NCBI GenBank assembly: GCA_013397865.1
Contig: VZTI01001175.1
Coordinates: 1,198,529 to 1,262,528 of the forward strand
From: Struthidea cinerea
Taxonomy: Eukaryota; Chordata; Aves; Passeriformes; Corcoracidae
Direction: 5' to 3'
DNA: 64,000 nt
Positions 12,201 to 19,510 of the stretch are shown here, one piece after another. Made by a program: the position numbers and the translations under genes. The notes beneath the pieces were generated by a model, which worked only from the letters and a program-made list of their open reading frames with translations, had not been told where the DNA came from and made no database searches. Position 1 is the stretch's first letter. The number at the start of each line of letters is the position of its first letter.

Positions 12201-15200
12201 ACAATCTGCTTTTTGGATGTTTCAATCTATTCTTGTGTATATTGCAAGTGAAAAGGAAGAATATTAAGATATATTTCTAAGACTGACCTAATGCTACTTT
12301 TTAGACACATGCTGATCTAATCTAAATTTTGAAACTTCAACAACGTAATTTTAACATACACCTAAAATCCAGATTTGTAGCTCTGTCTAGTTTGATCTCA
12401 GAACAACCTTTCATTTTACTACTTTACGTTTTGAAGAGCATTTTCCTAAAAAGTCATTGAATTTCACACATCCAAAAACTTAAACGTTTACATTGTCTTA
12501 TTAAGCACATACCTACACATGTTTAACAATCTGGGTAGGAGGATTTCCATGTGCACTGAATGAAACATGCAGAAACTTCTCAAGTCAATTAATTCATGTT
12601 TGTTACAAACCCATACACTTAGTTCTAGAGATCGTGGTTTAGCAGAATTTGGTCTTGTTTCAGGCTGAACATGGACACGACAGCTTTAGCAGTATAAATG
12701 AGCACTGTAGGCAACACTGCTTTGCAGGAAATACCTGTGCCCTTTCTCCCTAAAGGGTTACCCTTGTATCCCAGTCCCAGGACTGTACAGAATTGCTTTC
12801 TGCCCCTCCCCTACTTGTGCCTGTAGTGAAATACCCCCTGAGTGTTGCTTGCCCCTGGAGCCTCATGCTTGCCCTTGCAGATCGCCTGATCGGTCTGCCC
12901 GAGGGCCGTGCCCGCAACCACAACCGGCCACAGCAGGTGCCAGTGCTGGCTGGGATCTTCATCGAGGACATCGCTGTGGGAGCCGAGCACACGCTGGCCC
13001 TGTCCTCCACGGGGGATGTGTACGCCTGGGGCAGCAATTCCGAAGGCCAGGTACGTCCTGTTCCCTCTGCTCCTGACCTTCGGGAGCCTCTCATTGTACT
13101 TCACACGTGTGCCTGGCATAGCTTCCTTTTGGTGGAAAAGAAAGCTTTTATTTTCATGCTTCTCCTTCACCCTTCAGCATGATTGTGTTTTAGGCAGTTT
13201 CCATTATTTTCTTGTTTACTCTCTGTGCTCTTACGTGGTCGCAGTTTGGGAAAGCACGCAGAACATGCTACCCAAATTATTCTAATCCAACCTTTTTTAA
13301 AAAATTGCAGATTTTCTCCTAATTCTTGAGCTGTCTTCAGTTTTTTCAACATAAAAAAACTTAAGGTTGGTGTCAGTCAGATCTGCGAACTCCTTAGATG
13401 CTTTTCATAGTGAAAATATAAATGACCCTTTGGAAAGGAGTGATTTTTTTTAAAGTCAGTACATGCTAGAACAAAAATGGTGTTTAAATAGCACAGAGGA
13501 AATGTAGGAGCTTTGTTGTCTGTGTATGAAAGACTGCAATACAGGACTTAGCAGCATGGATCAGTTCCTCAGTCTGGGAAAGATTTTTCCAGAAGTCTCC
13601 AGCTATTTTCAGGTCTCTTTGACACCTGGATCTGTTATTCCCATTATGTGCAGTGTTTTGTCAAAAATAAAAGGTGAAAAAATATATGTATATGGTAAAT
13701 AGTCTTTATTACAATATATGCTGTAAACAAATATAATTTTTTACCATCTGCTCTCAGTTTTTGCTTGGAGAGTTTTAGAAATATCATCAGTTGTTGATTG
13801 TTCCCTTTTGTCAGCTGGGGCTGGGCCACACCAACCATGTCAGAGAGCCCACGCTGGTAACGGTGCTGCAGGGGAAGAACGTGCGGCAGATCTCAGCTGG
13901 CCGCTGCCACAGCGCTGCCTGGACAGCTCCCCCTGTCCCACCTCGAGCTCCAGGTGAGCAACTGAGATTTTGTGTGGCCTTTTCTTTAGTCTTGGTGTCT
14001 CCTGGGGTGTGAGAGAATTTCTGAATATTTGGGACAAACTTGGTTTTGTTTTATATCCATACCTGGTTTTGTTTGATATCCAAATTATCTTACTCGCAAT
14101 TTGGCTTCTGTCATGATGTAATCCCAGTAGGCAGCTGAGCACTGTGGAAGCTACTGCAAGGAAAATCAACTTCATCCCAGCCAAAGCAATACAGATCCCC
14201 TTTCTCAAACAGTGCTTTGTTTCTCTTTCTGTGGCAGGTGTTTCGGTGCCTTTGCAGCTTGGTTTACCTGATGCCATTCCACCCCAGTATGGGGCACTGA
14301 AAGAAGTGAGCATTCATACAGTGAGAGCGAGGCTGAGACTGCTGTACCATTTTTCTGACCTCATGTACTCTTCATGGAGATTACTTAACCTCAGTCCCAA
14401 TAACCAGGTAAAATTCCTTTTGAAAAACTGACTTGGCTGTGTTGTTCTACTGGAGAGTTTCTGACCAGATCTAGATGGACCTTAGTAATAGGCTCTATAA
14501 TAGTGTTTGAAAAAAAAAATTTTAAATAAGTAATTCCGGAATAAAGCAAACTTCATGAAGGTATTGCTTGACATTTTCACTTATGCTATCACTGACATGT
14601 CAATGTTCTGGTTTCCAAAAGCTTACTAGCCTCAAAACCAAAACCAGAAAGTGCTGACCTGTTTCCTGAAACATTGAAGTGGCAGTCATTGCTATGAAGG
14701 GTTTTAGTCTGTAAAGAATGGAATTAATATCCTTCGTTGATACGTTTATTCTCATTCTTGTTTTATTGCAGAACAGTACATCTCATTACAATGCTGGAAC
14801 ATGGGGAATAGTGCAGGGACAGCTGAGGCCCTTGCTGGCACCACGGGTGTACACCTTGCCCATGGTGCGCTCCATAGGCAAAACCATGGTGCAGGGCAAG
14901 AACTACGGGCCCCAGATCACTGTGAAAAGGATATCCACCAGGTCAGTACTGCTTTCACAGGCCTTGGGTTACACCTCATGTGAATACTGATATCCATGCG
15001 TTTCCTTCTGTTTTGGCATTCTGAGCCCTCTCTGTACAGCTTTGTTAATCAAGTTAACAATAATCAGTAGCCTTTACATAATTATGAGTTACATTTATGG
15101 CTGTGTCTCTTTTCCCCAAAGGGGTCGGAAGTGCAAGCCGATTTTTGTACAGATAGCAAGGCAAGTGGTAAAGCTGAATGCATCAGACCTTCGCTTACCC

Positions 15201-18200
15201 TCCCGTGCCTGGAAAGTGAAACTGGTTGGAGAAGGAGCTGATGATGCAGGTGGAGTGTTTGATGATACCATTACAGAAATGTGTCAGGTACGTTTGTGAG
15301 TATTTTGGAAACATGTAACAGGAATGTATCACAGTCCAGTCGCAGGAAAAAAACCATTATAGTCTGACAAAGTCAGGTCTTGAAATAAACATGTCTTTAT
15401 TACTTAAAATCATCCTGCCGTTGATCCTGCCATTTACTTTCTCTCAGTGTTTCACATTAATTTGTAAGGAGTAATCATCACTGTAGCAAAATACTCGGTC
15501 TTGTAATGCTATCACGTCTTGATAGTTCTGTCATAAGTTTGCTTTCCCTCTTTCTCAGAAGGCTTTTTCTTCTTAATTTTTAAGGAACTGGAAACTGGAA
15601 TAGTAGACCTGCTTATTCCTTCCCCAAATGCTACAGCTGAAGTAGGCTACAACAGGGATAGGTAAGTTGTCCAGGACCTGCTTTTATTGCAGATGGTAGT
15701 GGGTGAAAATCAAAATCTTCTACTGACTGTTTTATACCAAATGATGAGACTTCACGATTGTCTCTAGTATATTTTTTCTTTCAGGTTGTGATGTTACTTT
15801 ATTGTGGAGGGAGGGTATGGTTTTAACATGGGCTTGGTGGATTGGTGATGGTAGAATTCAGAGTAACATCAAGATGCCAGGCTTCGTGCTCAGGAGTTCT
15901 GCCTCCCTCAGCCCTCCAGTGTTCTAACAGCTAAAGATAACAGTAGTCTTATTTGGACAGCTCTTGCTGATAAGTGTGCTGGCAGTTACTGTGCCGTGCT
16001 TAGAAGTGTTTTCTGTTTTACTTATAATGAAGTAGCATAGAAATAATACTCTTTTCACTGCTTCTTTGTCCTTTCAGGTTTCTCTTTAACCCTTCAGCAT
16101 GTTTAGATGAACATCTGATGCAATTTAAGTTCTTGGGCATTCTCATGGGTGTAGCTATTCGTACGAAAAAGCCATTAGATCTTCATTTGGCTCCAATGGT
16201 CTGGAAGCAACTTTGTTGTATCCCACTCATCTTGGAGGATTTGGAGGAGGTAGATCTGCTCTATGTGCAGACCCTCAACAGCATTCTTCACATTGAAGAC
16301 AGTGGGATTACTGAAGAAAATTTCCATGAGGTAAGATAAGAAAGTCTGTGCTTTTAGGTTTATTCTGAAAGCAGTTACTTCATCAGATTGACCTTCACAT
16401 CAGTATTTGTATAATTTCAATCTCCATTCTTGGGATAACAAGCACTTTGTGTGTGTTTAGAATAGTTTGTGATCTTACTATATATAGTTCTAGGTGACTT
16501 TTAGTAAAATGCTGCACTTGGATCACTGGAGTGACTTGTGCTTTTCTTGTTTTGCATAACAGATGATTCCTTTAGATTCTTTTGTTGGCCAAAGTGCTGA
16601 TGGTAAAATGGTTCCCATAATCCCTGGAGGGAACAGTATCCCACTTACCTTTTCAAACAGGAAAGAGTATGTGGAGAGGGCAATTGAGTACAGACTCCAT
16701 GAAATGGACCGGCAGGTAAGAACCTCGTTGTGACCCGGCCCCATTGTTAGTGGGAACAGGGGGTGATTTGTGCCTATTTCCATTACAGTTTATTCAGTGG
16801 TAAGGAAAGCTTGCCTTTCTGCACCTTTCTGGGTCTCCATGTCTTTTCTTCCCCCACAAACTGTTTCGGCTCTTTTTTAAAATTTAGTGCTGTTTTATCT
16901 CAGTAATTGCTCAGTTGGCAAAAGAGCATTAGAAATCAGAGCTGGTCTTCCATTTGAGTAGCCCCACTTGAGAAAAAAAGCTGCAATTTTGCATGCTGAG
17001 TGCTGTAACTGGACGTGTGAATAACACAGAGATTGGCTAAAGTAAATATTATTGACAAACATTTGCTTAACTTGAAACTGTTTCTCTTTTATAACATAAA
17101 TCCTGCAAATATTTCATGGTACGTTGTGGGAAGTGCTCATTACCTATCTGCATAGTTCTGTGTATTTTGTCATTTGAGTAGTGACCCTTGTGAAAGCAGT
17201 ATTCTAATTACAAAGTAAACATGCCTGTGTGATATTATCTGCATTAGAAAACAGCTTCCTCATCAGAGGTACCAAATCCTAAGTCTTGCAGAACAAGTAC
17301 AGCATTCTCACCATACATCTGAGCTGGAACAACGCCTTTTTTGTATTTACACAGTTTCTTGGTTTAGCCATCATTATTTGTGCTGCCAGCTTGTAATTTT
17401 TTTAAGTAGTTCTGTTTTGGATCAGAACACGTTCATTAGTGTTCAATTACAGTTAAAAATATCTGTAATATTATCCAGGATTTTGAGAAACAATACAGCC
17501 CTTGCAGGGGCTGTGTGTGTGGGAAGCTGTATATGGCAGATACTGGTAATTCTGTCTCTCGATGCTATTTCTCAGCTGAGAAGTTACTTTTGTGTTTGGA
17601 TGGTCCAGGAAGTGGCAGAGATCAGACAATTGCTCCTCAAACGTCTCTCCCGCTTTTGGCCAACAGGTGGCTGCTGTCAGGGAAGGAATGTCTTGGATTG
17701 TTCCCGTTCCTTTGCTGTCTCTTCTGACTGCCAAGCAGTTGGAGCAAATGGTCTGTGGAATGCCAGAGATATCAGTTGAGGTTCTGAAGAAGGTTGTTCG
17801 ATACAGAGAAGTTGATGAGCAGCATCAGCTGGTGCAGTGGTTCTGGCACACCCTGGAAGAATTTTCAAATGAGGAGAGAGTCCTTTTCATGAGGTTTGTG
17901 TCGGGAAGATCTCGATTGCCAGCCAACACAGCTGATATTTCTCAGCGATTCCAAATAATGAAGGTTGATAGGGTAAGACATGGTTTATTATTACTATTTT
18001 TATTATTATTGTTATTTGCTCTCTAGTATAGTCTGTGCTTTGGCACTAGGAGACAATTTCCATAATTGTAAATTTACAGAAAAAGTATGGGATGGGATAT
18101 GCTCTGAATTAATAAACTCAAACATTTTGGTTGTGTAGAAGGACACAGGCTGCATGAATTACATCTTCAATTTCATTGGTGCAATTGGTGATTAGAGATC

Positions 18201-19034
18201 AAGACAAGAAACAAACCTTTGTCTGCTGTAACTGTTCTAATCTCTTTTCATTTAGTAATTTTCATTCTGTTTTTAAGTTTTAATTTCTTGTAAGTGGCAA
18301 CATACGACCACTAGTGAACTCTTAATGTTTTAAAGCCACTGCAGTGAGTTTACAGTGTATTATTTTACGTACAGGGTGCATTCATTTGGAATTACTTTGG
18401 GGTTTTGTGCAGTGAAAGCACATTCTCTGTGAACAACATGAACCAAAAACTTGACAAAATCTCAGCTAACAGTGGTTGGTCTGTCATCTTTGGTTAGGTG
18501 TCTCTCAGATTGCCTTATGTTAAGGCACGCTACGGTATGTAATATGAACATTGTTTGATATCTTGCAGTGGGCTGCTAAACAGCAGTGTGATCAACTTTC
18601 CAAAAGGCTGAATTCCAGTAGTGGGTTGAGTTATTTGCAGAGTAGGTGATACAGTAGTTTTGGACATACTTGAAACAAGGATGAAACAAATGCTGTAAAC
18701 AAAGGAGGTTAGTCTGCTTCTTAAAAGGAATTTGAGATAGAGTTATGCAAATGATAAAGTCAAGGGAGGGAAGAAGCAGTGAAATGTGGATATATGTTGC
18801 ATTTTTAACTTCATTCACAACTTACCCACCTTTTATCCATTTCCACAGCCTTACGACAGCTTGCCTACCTCACAGACTTGTTTCTTTCAACTGAGGCTCC
18901 CACCTTACTCCAGTCAACTAATCATGGCAGAGCGTTTGCGCTATGCAATCAATAATTGCAGGTCTATAGACATGGACAATTACATGCTCTCCCGGAATGT
19001 GGACAATGCAGAGGGCTCAGACACAGATTATTAA
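17..19034 (+). CDS. HERC1: HERC1, C-terminal 1519 residues (28 exons; 5' partial)
   Basis: This is the 3' part of the gene for the giant HECT-type E3 ubiquitin ligase HERC1, a cytosolic and Golgi-associated protein of about 4860 residues in human. Joined exons: 17-273, 813-940, 2129-2256, 2829-3029, 3856-3986, 4926-5125, 5610-5724, 6262-6408, 6929-7030, 7167-7340, 7641-7934, 8626-8691, 8794-8919, 9340-9478, 9939-10120, 10736-10891, 11387-11509, 12093-12195, 12881-13050, 13815-13953, 14238-14407, 14772-14941, 15122-15287, 15585-15661, 16078-16330, 16563-16715, 17667-17972, 18849-19034. Domain order is WD40 repeats (exons 1-10), a linker (11-12), a seven-bladed RCC1-like domain (13-20) and HECT (22-28). 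The catalytic Cys codon is 18879-18881, 51 residues from the C-terminus. The frame stays open through every junction. All introns are GT-AG except the one at 10892-11386 (GC-AG). The N-terminal two thirds, including the first RCC1-like domain and SPRY domain known in the family, lies left of the window. Confidence 0.97.
813..940 (+). CDS. HERC1: HERC1 window exon 2 (WD40)
   Basis: Encodes a WD40 repeat with the hallmark SGNDGTIRVWN. The acceptor is TTTGTAG|G, the donor CT|GTAAGT, and the last codon is split 2+1 with the next exon. Confidence 0.95.
2129..2256 (+). CDS. HERC1: HERC1 window exon 3 (WD40)
   Basis: Encodes an acidic/serine loop (EESLGSPSD) and a WD repeat ending in MVNIWQVN. The acceptor is TATTTCAG and the donor GTACGT. 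It follows the longest HERC1 intron in the window, 1188 bases (941-2128). Confidence 0.95.
2829..3029 (+). CDS. HERC1: HERC1 window exon 4 (WD40)
   Basis: Encodes the repeat containing PHWVSALAWPEEG and LLIGRMDGSL. The acceptor is TCTCCTAG and the donor G|GTAAGC. Both ends split a codon. Confidence 0.95.
3856..3986 (+). CDS. HERC1: HERC1 window exon 5 (WD40)
   Basis: Encodes VTCLAWFSEDRPFAVGY and the following blade, ending in DAHK. The acceptor is TTCACGCAG, the donor GTAGAG, and the exon ends in phase 0. Confidence 0.95.
4926..5125 (+). CDS. HERC1: HERC1 window exon 6 (WD40)
   Basis: Encodes a WD repeat (MKWDPTGKILLTC, VKLWG) and the start of the next (VNGIAWC). The acceptor is AATCCAATAG and the donor AC|GTAAGT. 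Confidence 0.95.
5610..5724 (+). CDS. HERC1: HERC1 window exon 7 (WD40 and linker)
   Basis: Encodes the repeat ending NGLVCVW, then a serine-rich loop before EGWWEQE. The acceptor is TTGCTTTAG|G, the donor AAG|GTAAAA, and the exon ends in phase 0. The loop is probably the least conserved part of this region. Confidence 0.93.
6262..6408 (+). CDS. HERC1: HERC1 window exon 8 (WD40)
   Basis: Encodes a canonical WD40 repeat (QLRGHITPVRTVAFSPDG and LMNIWSLR). The acceptor is TTGTTTGCAG and the donor CGG|GTAAGA. Both ends are phase 0. Confidence 0.96.
6929..7030 (+). CDS. HERC1: HERC1 window exon 9
   Basis: Encodes DGSVLQSVVIGSGAIQ and VGVAACSNRSK, closing the beta-propeller. The acceptor is CTCCTTAG, the donor GTGAGA, phase 0 at both ends. 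Only 136 bases of intron follow. Confidence 0.95.
7167..7340 (+). CDS. HERC1: HERC1 window exon 10
   Basis: Encodes the end of the WD region and a helical segment (LATCRTALKQQG, MRAFLERLP, LQEQYAYEK). The acceptor is GTTAAACAG, the donor GTAGGA, phase 0. Confidence 0.95.
7641..7934 (+). CDS. HERC1: HERC1 window exon 11 (linker)
   Basis: Encodes the linker between the WD40 region and the C-terminal RCC1-like domain (PHVVCGDQLVHSP, NPPVPPHH, EWAWLECFSTT). It is GC-rich, with a strong CCCTCCAG acceptor and donor ATG|GTAAAA, phase 0. Confidence 0.95.
8626..8691 (+). CDS. HERC1: HERC1 window exon 12
   Basis: A 66-base exon encoding DNSKWINGMDEQIMSW and a short tail. The acceptor is GCTGTGTAG and the donor GAG|GTCAGT. 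The next intron is 102 bases, a multiple of three, but carries an in-frame TGA, so retention would truncate the protein. Confidence 0.93.
8794..8919 (+). CDS. HERC1: HERC1 window exon 13 (RCC1-like blade 1)
   Basis: First blade of the C-terminal RCC1-like domain (CDVYLWGAGRHGQL). The acceptor is CTTCCCTAG and the donor CAG|GTGATC, phase 0. Confidence 0.95.
9340..9478 (+). CDS. HERC1: HERC1 window exon 14 (RCC1-like blade 2)
   Basis: Second RCC1 blade, with CGEGSYGRLGQGNSDD. The acceptor is CTAACCTAG and the donor AAG|GTAAAG. The last codon is split 1+2. Confidence 0.96.
9939..10120 (+). CDS. HERC1: HERC1 window exon 15 (RCC1-like blade 3)
   Basis: Third blade, with FSWGDGDYGKLGHGNSD. The acceptor is TTTGACAG and the donor CAG|GTTGCA is a weak but valid GT site, phase 0. 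Confidence 0.95.
10736..10891 (+). CDS. HERC1: HERC1 window exon 16 (RCC1-like blade 4; GC donor)
   Basis: Fourth blade, with FTFGNGDYGRLGLGN, ending in EGYQIGQ. The acceptor is TGCTTCCAG. The only position keeping both frame and family sequence puts the donor at CAG|GCATGG, a GC rather than GT dinucleotide. The next exon resumes in frame with VACGLNH. Confidence 0.92.
11387..11509 (+). CDS. HERC1: HERC1 window exon 17 (RCC1-like blade 5)
   Basis: Fifth blade (VACGLNHTVAVS, AFGDGDYGKLGLGNS). The pyrimidine-rich acceptor is CTCCCCCAG and the donor CAG|GTTAGA, phase 0. Confidence 0.95.
12093..12195 (+). CDS. HERC1: HERC1 window exon 18 (RCC1-like blade 6)
   Basis: Encodes CGIGIKKVACGTQFS and GHVYTFGQ. 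The acceptor is TACCCCATAG and the donor G|GTAAGA. The last codon is split 1+2. Confidence 0.95.
12881..13050 (+). CDS. HERC1: HERC1 window exon 19 (RCC1-like blade 6-7)
   Basis: Encodes DRLIGLPEGRARNHNRPQQ and VYAWGSNSEGQ. It is strongly GC-rich, with acceptor GCCCTTGCAG and donor CAG|GTACGT. Confidence 0.95.
13815..13953 (+). CDS. HERC1: HERC1 window exon 20 (RCC1-like blade 7)
   Basis: Encodes LGLGHTNHVREPTLV and ISAGRCHSAAWTAPP, closing the propeller. The acceptor is TTTTGTCAG and the donor G|GTGAGC. Confidence 0.96.
14238..14407 (+). CDS. HERC1: HERC1 window exon 21 (pre-HECT linker)
   Basis: Encodes VSVPLQLGLPDAIPPQYG and a helical stretch (VRARLRLLYHFSDLMYSSW). The acceptor is TCTGTGGCAG, the donor CAG|GTAAAA, ending in phase 0. 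Confidence 0.95.
14772..14941 (+). CDS. HERC1: HERC1 window exon 22 (pre-HECT)
   Basis: Encodes NSTSHYNAGTWG, LLAPRVYTLPMVRS and QITVKRIST, leading into HECT. The acceptor is TTATTGCAG and the donor AG|GTCAGT. Confidence 0.95.
15122..15287 (+). CDS. HERC1: HERC1 window exon 23 (HECT N-lobe start)
   Basis: Encodes the start of the HECT N-lobe: SRAWKVKLVGEGADDAGGV then FDDTITEMCQ, the conserved segment that opens HECT domains. The acceptor is TCCCCAAAG|G and the donor CAG|GTACGT. Confidence 0.96.
15585..15661 (+). CDS. HERC1: HERC1 window exon 24 (HECT)
   Basis: A 77-base HECT exon (ELETGIVDLLIPSPNA, VGYNRD). The acceptor is AATTTTTAAG, a less common AAG site after a T-rich tract, and the donor AG|GTAAGT. 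Confidence 0.95.
16078..16330 (+). CDS. HERC1: HERC1 window exon 25 (HECT N-lobe)
   Basis: Encodes the HECT N-lobe core (FKFLGILMGVAIRTKKPLD, VWKQLCC, LEEVDLLYVQTLNSI). The acceptor is TCCTTTCAG and the donor GAG|GTAAGA, phase 0. Confidence 0.97.
16563..16715 (+). CDS. HERC1: HERC1 window exon 26 (HECT)
   Basis: Encodes MIPLDSFVGQSADGKMVPI and NRKEYVERAIEYRLHEM. The acceptor is GCATAACAG and the donor CAG|GTAAGA, phase 0. Confidence 0.96.
17667..17972 (+). CDS. HERC1: HERC1 window exon 27 (HECT hinge)
   Basis: The longest HERC1 exon in the window (306 bases). It encodes VREGMSWIVPVPLLSLLT, LEQMVCGMPEI, HQLVQWFWHTLEEFS and VLFMRFVSGRSRLP. The acceptor is GGCCAACAG and the donor AGG|GTAAGA, phase 0. 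Confidence 0.97.
17985..18016 (+). repeat. TTA-rich microsatellite beside HERC1 exon 27 donor
   Basis: An imperfect (TTA)n tract begins about 12 bases after the exon 27 splice site. Confidence 0.8.
18849..19034 (+). CDS. HERC1: HERC1 terminal exon 28 (HECT C-lobe, catalytic Cys)
   Basis: Encodes the HECT C-lobe end. The thioester-forming Cys sits in SQTCFFQLRLPPYSS (codon 18879-18881), followed by MAERLRYAINNC and the acidic C-terminus EGSDTDY. The stop TAA is at 19032-19034 and the acceptor is TTTCCACAG. Confidence 0.98.
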   Translation, partial: PYDSLPTSQTCFFQLRLPPYSSQLIMAERLRYAINNCRSIDMDNYMLSRNVDNAEGSDTDY

Positions 19035-19505
19035 CGTTCTGTGAACAAAATCATCTTCCTTTTACTACAAATAGTGCCCTAAGTCCAATTCATCGTTGAC
19101 ATAATTTTACAGTAACCATAGATGTTTTAGGAGCATAAAACCAGATGTTAATAGATGGTGGCCACATTTTAGTTACTCTAAATGTAACAAAAAATTAGAT
19201 GTTTTTATTTTTTTGTGATTGTAAAAAAGAAAAAAGGAAAAACAAAACAAAAAAGTATGATCGGTAAGTTTTTTCTCCTTTTTTGGTCACTTTTGATAAG
19301 TTTGCATGGAGACATTTTGGTGCATTTTTGTTGGGAATAGTACATTTGTAAGCCCTCCCAGTGAACATGAAGAGTTGTACATTGTGTATAATTGTTCATT
19401 AGCCAGGACAGTTTTACATGAATATTCACATATTTATTTTGTTTTAATTTGAATTGCCTGTGCAGGGTTCCTTATGCAGAGAAAAATAAAGCAAATTCAA
19501 GAATC
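19035..19505 (+). other. HERC1: HERC1 3'UTR
   Basis: AT-rich sequence from the stop codon to the first AATAAA and a likely cleavage site 10-20 bases beyond it. At about 470 bases it is short for so large an mRNA. The end coordinate is approximate. Confidence 0.75.
19485..19490 (+). terminator. HERC1: HERC1 polyadenylation signal AATAAA
   Basis: A canonical AATAAA lies 451 bases after the HERC1 stop. A GT-rich stretch (TTGCTTGTATGCATTTGTG) follows within about 20 bases, as expected for a cleavage site. Confidence 0.85.
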
Positions 19506-19510
19506 GGTTG

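Noticed and set aside
13840..14313. Minus-strand open frame of 157 codons
   Set aside because: It lies antisense to HERC1 exons 20 and 21 and reflects their codon constraints; no domain is seen.
17619..17666. Alternative in-frame acceptor adding 16 codons to HERC1 exon 27
   Set aside because: The intron end is open in frame and has an AG at 17617-17618, but the upstream tract is purine-rich. The family sequence starts exactly at 17667.
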